A DNA stretch of 7,453 bases from an uncultured Sutterella sp. (GTDB lineage: Bacteria; Pseudomonadota; Gammaproteobacteria; Burkholderiales; Burkholderiaceae_F), in contig USHK01000052.1 of NCBI GenBank assembly GCA_900554375.1, positions 1 through 7,453 on the forward strand, in the 5' to 3' direction. Each line of letters opens with the position of its first letter. Position 1 is the first letter of the stretch. This document shows positions 1 to 4,944 of this stretch, piece by piece. Below the pieces are notes generated by a model. The model did not search any database, was not told where the DNA came from, and saw only the letters and a list, made by a program, of their open reading frames with translations. A program made the translations under genes and the position numbers.

Positions 1-48
1 CGAGATTCATGAGCGTCTCGTGGGCTCGGAGATGTGTATAAGAGACAG
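1..48. other. Illumina/Nextera adapter contamination (P7 end + i7 index + read-2 transposon end)
   Basis: These bases are library-preparation sequence, not genome. Bases 1-6 (CGAGAT) match the end of the P7 primer. Bases 7-14 (TCATGAGC) sit exactly where an 8-base i7 index belongs and, from memory, equal Nextera index N714. Bases 15-48 match the 34-base Nextera read-2 adapter, ending in the 19-base Tn5 mosaic end AGATGTGTATAAGAGACAG at 30-48. All three parts are contiguous and in the right order, so chance is not a realistic explanation. Genomic sequence starts at 49. The partial gene on the minus strand stays open through the adapter, so untrimmed annotation would give it a false C-terminus. 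Confidence 0.98.
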
Positions 49-614
49 GCTCCGAGATGACGTTCTCGCGTAAATTTTTCGCTCCCGAAGAAGCGATCCG
101 GAGCGTAGCCCCGCTCCTTCAATTCGCCTAAAGCGGCCCACCATTCGCTGAGGTTTTCATTATTTGCAGCCGCGACCCTCTTGCCTTTCATATCAGCAAT
201 GGTGTTGATGTCGTTTCTATCGGCACGGGCGATAAAAACAGAGCCGACCGAAGCACTCGTTTTGGATGAAAAAACGGACTTCAGCGCCGCGATGTCGTGA
301 GCATTTAACTGAGGAATCGCAGCGAGCTGAAGATAAATCTCACTGGGTGCAAAGAGCAGATGAGGTTTAAGCACATTGATTTCTTCTAAGAAATCGTGAT
401 TGGAAATATCAAAAAGCTTAAACCGATACTTATCTCCCAGCTGAGACTTCAGAAAATCGAAAGTCGGATAAACGGCATGCTCAGTGGTTTCCGAAGGCAG
501 CACGCCAATGTAGGCGACTCTTACTTCCCGAAGCTGTGTCTGCTCCTCCGCATGAAGCGGATGAACAAGAAGAAGAGCTGCGCAAAAAGAAAACGCGAAT
601 CGCCTTAAAAACAT
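49..614 (-). CDS. PhnD/TtrS-like periplasmic substrate-binding domain protein, 3' end missing
   Basis: The visible 188 residues are an exported N-terminal part of a PhnD-like (phosphate/phosphite/phosphonate-binding type) periplasmic domain. Residues 1-22 are a signal peptide: FLRR basic start, hydrophobic core CAALLLV, and likely cleavage after PLHA before EEQ. The domain opens with VRVAYIGVLPSE (31-42), then a first lobe with HLLFAPSEIYLQL (85-97). It carries the typical stretch SVFIARADRNDINTIADMKG (125-144) followed by KRVAAANN. In this family that is the 'G-S-x-x-x-x-R-A-D, I-x-x-x-x-D-(L/M)-K-G-K-R-V-A-A' region. The same domain is found both in stand-alone ABC transporter binding proteins and as the sensor part of TtrS-type histidine kinases; the IGVL opening and spacing recall TtrS. 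Because the gene runs off the contig, a kinase C-terminus cannot be excluded. The start ATG (612-614) follows an AAGGAA ribosome site at good spacing. The ligand is unknown. Confidence 0.8.
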
Positions 615-617
615 CGG

Positions 618-623
618 TTCCTT
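618..623 (-). promoter_or_regulatory. Ribosome binding site of the PhnD-like gene
   Basis: On the minus strand AAGGAA lies 3 bases before the ATG (core AAGG 5 bases before). It supports the chosen start immediately before the signal peptide. Confidence 0.6.
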
Positions 624-642
624 GGGTAATAGTGGTGAATTT

Positions 643-665
643 ATTATCTGAGAGGCTCGCTCTCA
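643..665 (-). promoter_or_regulatory. Candidate promoter -10 with adjoining palindrome (possible operator)
   Basis: On the minus strand a GATAAT hexamer (643-648), five of six matches to the -10 consensus, is directly preceded by a perfect dyad. The dyad is TGAGAG, a 5-base spacer CGAGC, then CTCTCA (649-665). It would occupy the -10/-35 spacer, a common place for a repressor site. No good -35 is seen, which would fit an activator-dependent or regulated promoter. The site is 29 bases upstream of the PhnD-like start codon and downstream of the nfsB terminator, so the gene needs its own promoter here. The regulator is unknown. Confidence 0.4.
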
Positions 666-726
666 ATGGAAGTCGAGAAAACGAGCATTAAGTTTTACCC
701 AAGAAGCGAAAAGTATCAAAGCACTG

Positions 727-754
727 AAAAAACAAAACCGCCTCGTAAGGCGGT
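727..754 (-). terminator. Intrinsic terminator of nfsB
   Basis: Read on the minus strand, a 6-bp stem ACCGCC / GGCGGT (749-754 pairing with 737-742) encloses a 6-base loop. It is followed by a T-rich tract, TTTTGTTTTTT. It begins 20 bases beyond the nfsB stop codon and separates nfsB from the PhnD-like gene. Confidence 0.85.
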
Positions 755-774
755 CGCGGCAAAATCATTAGGTT

Positions 775-1431
775 TTAGCCGGGGAATTTATCAAGATCAA
801 AGAAAATCTTGCTTTGTTCAAGACGAGATTTCGGACGAGTATGGTTGTGGTCGTCTTCAGCGTCGTAGCCCAGAGTTACGATAAGAACGGAATGGAGGCC
901 GTAATTGTCGAGATTCAGAAGCTTGTCCATTTTATCTTCATCAAAACCTTCGATCGGAGTGGAGTCAATGCCGAGGGAAGCTGCGCCGTAGAGAAGGGTA
1001 GTCAGGGCGATGTAAGCTTGTTTTGTTTCCCAGTTAAGCGTTTGACCGGCCGTTTCACGGAGATCAATAAAGAACTTTCTGGATTCAAAGCACTCTTTGG
1101 CGATTTGCTCGTTGGCAATGCGGCCGTCTTTGATTTCCTGGTCAAGCAGAGCATGCTGGAATTTGTCATCCAAACTCTTTCTAACAGCGATGACAACGAA
1201 ATCGGAGCAAGTGTCGATACGGTTCCAGTTAAAGTCGGCAATTGCAGGACGGACACGTTTCTTAGACTGTTCGTTGGAACCCCAAAGGAAGACCCACGGC
1301 TGGCTGTTGACGGAAGAAGGGGATAGCTGAAGAATTTTCTTTAATTTTTCGATGTCATGGGCAGGAATCTTTTTGTTGACATCGAACTTCTTAGCGGTAA
1401 AACGCTGTTCGGAAAGCTTTACGAAATCCAT
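775..1431 (-). CDS. nfsB: Oxygen-insensitive NAD(P)H nitroreductase, NfsB family
   Basis: This 218-residue protein is nearly the length of E. coli NfsB (217) and is alike along its whole length. NfsB enzymes are cytosolic FMN flavoproteins, usually homodimers, that reduce nitroaromatics and quinones with NAD(P)H by two-electron steps. Visible family marks are the N-terminal FMN-phosphate region QRFTAKKFD (9-17), SPSSVNSQPW (37-46), TPIEGFD (158-164) that packs on the flavin, and PKSRL (200-204) with the C-terminal Lys/Arg that contacts FMN. The start ATG is preceded by AAAGGA (1439-1444) at 7 bases. The gene is monocistronic in appearance: it diverges from the SDR gene and is closed by a strong terminator. 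The physiological substrate cannot be told from sequence. Dihydropteridine reductase is an alternative activity annotated for NfsB homologues. Confidence 0.93.
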   Translation of the reverse strand: MDFVKLSEQRFTAKKFDVNKKIPAHDIEKLKKILQLSPSSVNSQPWVFLWGSNEQSKKRVRPAIADFNWNRIDTCSDFVVIAVRKSLDDKFQHALLDQEIKDGRIANEQIAKECFESRKFFIDLRETAGQTLNWETKQAYIALTTLLYGAASLGIDSTPIEGFDEDKMDKLLNLDNYGLHSVLIVTLGYDAEDDHNHTRPKSRLEQSKIFFDLDKFPG

Positions 1432-1438
1432 TGTCGCG

Positions 1439-1444
1439 TCCTTT
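1439..1444 (-). promoter_or_regulatory. Ribosome binding site of nfsB
   Basis: AAAGGA on the minus strand lies 7 bases before the ATG and fixes this start. Confidence 0.65.
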
Positions 1445-1516
1445 AAAAATATTTAGTTTGAGAACAATCTCGGAAGATATATCAGTCTAATCATCGAAAA
1501 GTAAAATTGGCGTTCA

Positions 1517-1561
1517 GCGCCCCAAAAATAGGACAAAACCGGCGTCCAAAACTATGGACAA
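1517..1561. repeat. Imperfect tandem pair of 20-base dyad-like units in the nfsB/SDR divergent region
   Basis: Two similar 20-base units lie at 1517-1536 and 1542-1561, offset by 25 bases. Both begin GCG, have an A-rich middle and end in GGACAA; by hand about 14 of 20 positions agree. The second contains the inverted repeat GTCC-AAAACTAT-GGAC, and the first a weaker CC...GG version. They lie within the 196 bases between the divergent starts of nfsB (1431) and the SDR gene (1628), where a shared regulator could bind. I found no confident -35/-10 pair for either gene in the region; TATATC near 1480 on the minus strand is a possible -10 for nfsB. Confidence 0.4.
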
Positions 1562-1627
1562 CTTAATCTGCATTACGCAATTCCAATTACGAATTAAACT
1601 TAAGACCTTGCGCGGCGAAATAAGTTT

Positions 1628-2611
1628 ATGAAAAAAATATTGGTGACCGGCTCCAACGGTTATATCGGAAATGCATTGGTGCTGGCTTTGTTGAATCGGA
1701 AAAAAGAATTTACCGTGCGGGCCGCTGCCCGCAGAGGTTCTATTCTGAACTCCAAGTCTTTTGAGACGGTTCGGCTTGGGAGTTTGGAGGAAAGTCCCGA
1801 TTATGTCGAGGCATTTAAAGGCTGCGACGTTCTGATTCATTGTGCTTCTCGAGGCTCAATGCGCGGACACGAAGGCTGGTTGGATGAATCCGCGCTGCGC
1901 AGAATTAATGTTTTGGGAACTGTTCACATGGCGCGGGAAGCCCACCGCGCAGGGATAAGCCGTTTCATTTTTTTAAGTTCTCTTCAAGTGAACGGTCCCG
2001 AAACGCCGCCCGGCAGACGTTTCTATGCCGACTCTCTTCCTCGTCCGAAGTCGCCGGTCGGGAAAGCGCTTCTGGAAGCAGAAAAGGAACTTACTCGCGT
2101 CGGAGAAGAGACGGGCATGGAAATCGTGATCGTCCGTCCACCGCTTATTTACGGACCGGATTGTCAGAATCTTTTCGGAGAGGTCAAAATCATGGTGGAC
2201 TACTGTCTGCCGCTTCCGCTGAGGTCCTGCAAGAAAAATCACCGCTCTTTAGTCGGCATCGATAATTTAGTCGACTTTCTGATCTGCTGTGCGACACATC
2301 CGGCAGCAGCGAATGAAACTTTTTTGGTCAGCGACGGAGCAGAACTTTCGACCCTTAATATTTTTAAATTGCTGGCTAAAACTAAACATCGCCCGTGTCT
2401 GTTGTGGCCGTTTCCGCCGATCCTCGTTAGATTGTTCAATAGCTACATTGGTCGACAAGCTTGGGAAGAATTCTTCTTTCAGAGTCAGGTCGCAGATATT
2501 CATAAAGCCCAGCTGGTGCTGGGATGGACGCCTCCGCTCTCTGTTGAACAGTCGTTCCGCCGATCTTGGGACGAGAATTTTTTTGTCGGTTCTCATTCGG
2601 GCTCGAAATAA
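1628..2611 (+). CDS. Extended SDR / NAD-dependent epimerase-dehydratase-like protein without the YxxxK dyad
   Basis: The 327-residue protein belongs to the extended short-chain dehydrogenase family and most resembles sugar-nucleotide (UDP-GlcNAc/UDP-Glc) 4-epimerase-like proteins of surface-polysaccharide loci. The N-terminal Rossmann signature is intact: TGSNGYIG (7-14), then AAARR (32-36) after the second strand and VLIHCAS (68-74). The catalytic serine region FLSSLQVNG (115-123), RPPLIYGP (170-177) and the substrate-domain segments HRSLVGIDNLVD (205-216), TFLVSDG (231-237) and LGWTPP (298-303) also fit. Where the family has S-P-Y-G-x-S-K, this protein has SPVGKAL (142-148): Val144 replaces Tyr and Leu148 replaces Lys. 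It may be a non-catalytic or altered enzyme. The ribosome site before the ATG is weak. No sugar-transferase gene is adjacent, so the pathway is unknown. The next gene follows in the same direction after 62 bases. Confidence 0.85.
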   Translation: MKKILVTGSNGYIGNALVLALLNRKKEFTVRAAARRGSILNSKSFETVRLGSLEESPDYVEAFKGCDVLIHCASRGSMRGHEGWLDESALRRINVLGTVHMAREAHRAGISRFIFLSSLQVNGPETPPGRRFYADSLPRPKSPVGKALLEAEKELTRVGEETGMEIVIVRPPLIYGPDCQNLFGEVKIMVDYCLPLPLRSCKKNHRSLVGIDNLVDFLICCATHPAAANETFLVSDGAELSTLNIFKLLAKTKHRPCLLWPFPPILVRLFNSYIGRQAWEEFFFQSQVADIHKAQLVLGWTPPLSVEQSFRRSWDENFFVGSHSGSK

Positions 2612-2663
2612 CCGTTGTTTGTGAATTTGATACACGGATTGTTTTAGATTAATCGTCACGAAG

Positions 2664-2668
2664 AAGGA
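2664..2668 (+). promoter_or_regulatory. Ribosome binding site of the ZIP transporter gene
   Basis: AAGGA lies 5 bases before the ATG at 2674 and supports that start. The 62-base gap to the upstream gene shows no clear terminator or promoter, so co-transcription with it is possible. Confidence 0.6.
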
Positions 2669-2673
2669 ATGAG

Positions 2674-3459
2674 ATGACGACTCTTTTACAGATTCTTGCA
2701 GCGACGCTTTTATCGTCGATTCTGTCCATTGTTTTAGCCGGGCTGATTAGTTTTAAATTTCTTGACCGATACATGAGCAAAATGCTCTGTATCTCGGCCG
2801 GCCTTTTACTGACGGTTGCCTTCACACACTTGTTGCCGGAAGCCTTTGAAATTCATGAGAATGCGGCGTCTGTGGGGTGGACGCTTCTAGTGAGTGTTTT
2901 ATTTCTTTTCTGCCTTGAGTTTGCCCTAAGTCACCAGCATCACGGTCATATGAATGCGCCTGAACACACGATTTCCGAATATATAAAAGGGGGACGTAAG
3001 AGAAGTTCAGGCGCCGGAAACGCAATTTTAATCGGAGATGCTTTCCATAACTTTACCGACGGTATTCTGATTGCCAGTGCTTTTATGGTGAACTCCGGCC
3101 TTGGCTGGGTAACGGCGCTCGCGATCTTAGCGCACGAAATTCCGCAGGAAGTCGGAGATTTTATGGTTTTACTGCACTCAGGATTTGAGCGGTCAAAAGC
3201 GCTTCTCTGGAATATTATTTCCGGACTGACATCTATGCTCGGTGGTATTTCAGGTTATTTTCTTCTTGACCGAGTGGAATGGATGGTTCCTTATGCTTTT
3301 GCGATTGCGGCGGCCAGCTTCATCTACATCGCCCTATCCGATTTGATGCCGGAAATAGCACATCAGGAAAAACCGGAACGCTTTTACATTCAATTGTTGT
3401 TTATCCTCGTTGGTGTTGCGATGGCAGTGCTCGCTACCGGAGGGCTTCACGAACATTGA
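2674..3459 (+). CDS. ZIP-family divalent metal (zinc/iron) transporter
   Basis: This 261-residue polytopic inner-membrane protein carries the two diagnostic ZIP metal-site motifs: HNFTDG (125-130) in the fourth membrane helix and HEIPQE (144-149) in the fifth. ZIP proteins move Zn2+ and sometimes Fe2+, Mn2+ or Cd2+ toward the cytoplasm. Hydrophobic segments are visible at about 4-26, 36-55, 68-86, 117-140, 150-168, 175-195, 205-222 and 237-255, matching the usual eight helices. The loop between helices 3 and 4 is histidine-rich (HQHHGH at 87-92, His98), the usual place for a cytosolic metal-binding loop in this family. His52 in THLLPE is also a conserved ZIP position. The pattern is closer to the HNFxDG/HEIPQE (LIV-1-like) group than to ZupT. 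Substrate choice cannot be read from sequence. The gene ends 8 bases before a hairpin shared with the convergent sulfurtransferase. Confidence 0.92.
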   Translation: MTTLLQILAATLLSSILSIVLAGLISFKFLDRYMSKMLCISAGLLLTVAFTHLLPEAFEIHENAASVGWTLLVSVLFLFCLEFALSHQHHGHMNAPEHTISEYIKGGRKRSSGAGNAILIGDAFHNFTDGILIASAFMVNSGLGWVTALAILAHEIPQEVGDFMVLLHSGFERSKALLWNIISGLTSMLGGISGYFLLDRVEWMVPYAFAIAAASFIYIALSDLMPEIAHQEKPERFYIQLLFILVGVAMAVLATGGLHEH

Positions 3460-3467
3460 CCTTTTAT

Positions 3468-3508
3468 AAAGCCGCCTCAGGCGCAATTTTCAGGCTTTTG
3501 GCGGCTTT
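3468..3508. terminator. Hairpin between convergent genes, probable bidirectional terminator
   Basis: A perfect 9-bp inverted repeat, AAAGCCGCC (3468-3476) and GGCGGCTTT (3500-3508), flanks a 23-base loop. It starts 8 bases after the ZIP stop and 12 bases after the sulfurtransferase stop read from the other side. The T-run is short in both directions (TTT on plus; TTTATAAAA on minus), so efficiency is uncertain, but the position between two convergent stops supports the role. Confidence 0.65.
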
Positions 3509-3520
3509 CACGTTAAGAGG

Positions 3521-4390
3521 CTATTTTCCTGTTGCGATAGGATTGGAATCATCGTCAATCCACTGACTCCAGGACCCCGTATACAGCTTTGATCCGAACA
3601 GGCCGCTCAAATCCATTGCAAAGAGGTTTACGGAAGCATTGACGCCCGAGCCGCAGGAATTGATGACCTTATCAGGAGAACGGCCATCCAGCAGTTTCAA
3701 GAATTCTTCACGAAGTACCCGAGCAGGTTTGAATCTTCCGTTCGGAAGGAAGTTTTCGGAACCGGGCCGATTAACGGCGCCGGGGATGTGTCCGGCCTTA
3801 TGATCAATCGTTTCTCCGATTCCTTGAAAGCGAAGAGCAGGCCGAGCATCCACTTCTAGATATTCTTTCGTCCTTAGATTGTCTAGTACAGTTTTCATAC
3901 AGACAGGGATTTCGAGTGGTTTGAGTTCCGGAATCCGACCATCCTGCAATGGTGCCGTCGGGTTGTCTGTCACCGGAAGGTTCTCTGCCTTCCATGCGGT
4001 TAAACCGCCGTCTAAAACACAAACGTTCTCCAGACCGAGCCACCGAAGCTCGTACCATAAACGAGTTGCAAAGCCGAGGGCGCCTTGGTCATAAATGACA
4101 ATCTGTCGATCCGGGCAAACGCCGAAATGTTCCATAGATTTACGGAAAGTTTCTCTGTCGGGCATTGGATGGCGACCGGTCCCGGGAGCGACCTTTCCTG
4201 TCACGTAACGATCAAAGTCAACAAGGACTGCCCCGGGGATGTGTTCCTTGGCATAAAGCTTTTTGCCTAGCTCAGGATCGACGATGCTGCAGGAACAGTC
4301 AAGAATAATGATGTTGCTCTTACCGCTTACTTTTTGATTCAGCAGAAAAGTATGCAGTTCACGGGGTTCGATTAAAGTCGTGAAGATCAT
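3521..4390 (-). CDS. sseA: Two-domain sulfurtransferase (3-mercaptopyruvate sulfurtransferase / rhodanese)
   Basis: The 289-residue protein has two rhodanese domains in tandem, as in SseA and TST enzymes, which move sulfane sulfur from mercaptopyruvate or thiosulfate to an acceptor in the cytoplasm. The first domain (about 1-140) is the inactive half: HIPGAVLVD, the PGTGRHPMPD loop, YDQG in place of the Cys loop, and VLDGGLTAWK. The second domain (about 155-280) has DARP, GHIPGAVNRP and the active-site loop SCGSGVNAS with catalytic Cys246. CGSG is the mercaptopyruvate-type loop, whereas thiosulfate-type enzymes usually have CRKG; the usual next Thr is Asn here. The reading frame extends 8 codons upstream to a TTG at 4414, but I prefer the ATG at 4388-4390. 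It has AGAGG 6 bases upstream and starts just before the first conserved residues. The gene is convergent with ZIP and divergent from xseB. Confidence 0.88.
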   Translation of the reverse strand: MIFTTLIEPRELHTFLLNQKVSGKSNIIILDCSCSIVDPELGKKLYAKEHIPGAVLVDFDRYVTGKVAPGTGRHPMPDRETFRKSMEHFGVCPDRQIVIYDQGALGFATRLWYELRWLGLENVCVLDGGLTAWKAENLPVTDNPTAPLQDGRIPELKPLEIPVCMKTVLDNLRTKEYLEVDARPALRFQGIGETIDHKAGHIPGAVNRPGSENFLPNGRFKPARVLREEFLKLLDGRSPDKVINSCGSGVNASVNLFAMDLSGLFGSKLYTGSWSQWIDDDSNPIATGK

Positions 4391-4396
4391 GAAAAA

Positions 4397-4401
4397 CCTC
4401 T
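4397..4401 (-). promoter_or_regulatory. Ribosome binding site deciding the sulfurtransferase start
   Basis: AGAGG on the minus strand lies 6 bases before the ATG at 4388-4390. It falls inside the N-terminal extension that a TTG start at 4414 would create, so it favours the ATG. Confidence 0.55.
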
Positions 4402-4416
4402 GGAAATGTTTCAATG

Positions 4417-4444
4417 ATTTTAGACTTCATAACAAATAATTGAA
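4417..4444 (-). promoter_or_regulatory. Candidate promoter of the sulfurtransferase gene
   Basis: On the minus strand TTCAAT (4439-4444, three of six matches) and TAAAAT (4417-4422, five of six) are 16 bases apart. Transcription from here would begin near 4410. That is downstream of the TTG alternative start and leaves a leader of about 20 bases before the preferred ATG. The prediction is by eye. Confidence 0.35.
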
Positions 4445-4571
4445 GGTTGAGCCGCTACGTATGAGTAAACTTCCGAGCCTGAAAGAAATTTTCATCAAAA
4501 GAAGAAAAACCGGAGATTTGGCGCCTCAGCTTGAGTGGAATCCGAATAATTGCCGCGATAAGCCTGTAGGA

Positions 4572-4601
4572 TTGTCAAAAAGTTGTTCGCTAATGTCTAA
4601 A
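4572..4601 (+). promoter_or_regulatory. Candidate promoter of the xseB-ispA-dxs operon
   Basis: TTGTCA (4572-4577, five of six matches to the -35) is followed after 18 bases by TCTAAA (4596-4601, four of six to the -10). It lies about 50 bases upstream of xseB, in a divergent region where a promoter for this operon is expected. The rest of 4445-4571 holds no convincing gene or site. Confidence 0.4.
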
Positions 4602-4618
4602 TGAGCGAAAATGCTCAT
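4601..4618. repeat. Perfect 6-bp inverted repeat in the xseB leader
   Basis: ATGAGC (4601-4606) and GCTCAT (4613-4618) flank a 6-base A-rich spacer. It begins at the last base of the candidate -10, covering the expected transcription start and early leader. It could be an operator or a small 5' hairpin that stabilises the mRNA. A 6-bp dyad can occur by chance, so the role is unproven. Confidence 0.35.
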
Positions 4619-4647
4619 GACACAAACAAATATAAGGATTATCGGAA

Positions 4648-4938
4648 ATGGGAGAAAAGGCCCCTGAAATTTCTTCTCTGTCTTTTGAGGAGGCTCTTAA
4701 GGAGCTGGAAGCCTTGTCGCAGCGCTTATCTCAAGGCGGTTTGCCTCTGGAAGAGTCGGTCGAAGCCTATGCCCGCGGCTCTGAACTGCGTAAGCACTGC
4801 AATGACTTATTAAAACGTGCGGAAGACAGGGTTCGTGAGTTAGACCAAAAGTTCGGCAATGATTCCGATGACGATGAACCGGAAGAAGCTACGGTGCGCC
4901 GCCGCTCCCGTCAGGAAGATGACGAAATCCCTTTCTAA
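4648..4938 (+). CDS. xseB: Exodeoxyribonuclease VII small subunit
   Basis: XseB forms a complex with the large catalytic subunit XseA, and exonuclease VII degrades single-stranded DNA from both ends in the cytoplasm. Residues 11-68 are the family domain, two helices of coiled-coil type: SFEEALKELEALSQRL (12-27), the turn GGLPLEESVEAYARG (30-44), and LRKHCNDLLKRAEDRVREL (47-65). The protein is 96 residues, longer than E. coli XseB (80), because of a charged tail: acidic (71-80), then RRRSR (84-88), then EDDEIPF at the C-terminus (90-96). That ending closely resembles the DDDIPF tip of single-stranded DNA-binding protein SSB. The ATG follows AAGGA (4634-4638) at 9 bases. It is the first gene of the xseB-ispA-dxs operon, with ispA beginning 6 bases after its stop. 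xseA is not in the window. Confidence 0.93.
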   Translation: MGEKAPEISSLSFEEALKELEALSQRLSQGGLPLEESVEAYARGSELRKHCNDLLKRAEDRVRELDQKFGNDSDDDEPEEATVRRRSRQEDDEIPF

Positions 4939-4944
4939 GAAGTT

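Noticed and set aside
30..48. Tn5 mosaic end as evidence of a natural Tn5-family transposon
   Set aside because: It is the hyperactive synthetic mosaic end in its exact Nextera adapter setting, next to an index and P7 sequence; no transposase or inverted partner is present.
814..1326. 170-codon plus-strand frame opposite nfsB
   Set aside because: It is antisense to a full-length, motif-complete nitroreductase and its protein resembles nothing; it is a shadow of the coding bias of nfsB.
1572..1595. AT-rich ATTACGCAATT / ATTACGAATT near-repeat before the SDR gene
   Set aside because: Too short and AT-rich to separate from chance; no matching -10/-35 spacing.
2267..2659. 130-codon minus-strand frame overlapping the SDR gene end
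   Set aside because: It lies opposite a conserved SDR C-terminal domain, has no ribosome site and an unlikely composition.
4461..4604. 47-codon plus-strand frame starting ATG AGT AAA CTT
   Set aside because: No ribosome site at a usable distance, no recognisable family, and its end overlaps the candidate operon promoter. I keep it only as a very weak small-protein possibility.
4601..4813. Alternative upstream ATG at 4601 (frame MSENAHDTNKY...) as a gene
   Set aside because: It runs out of frame across xseB, which has all its family motifs and its own ribosome site.
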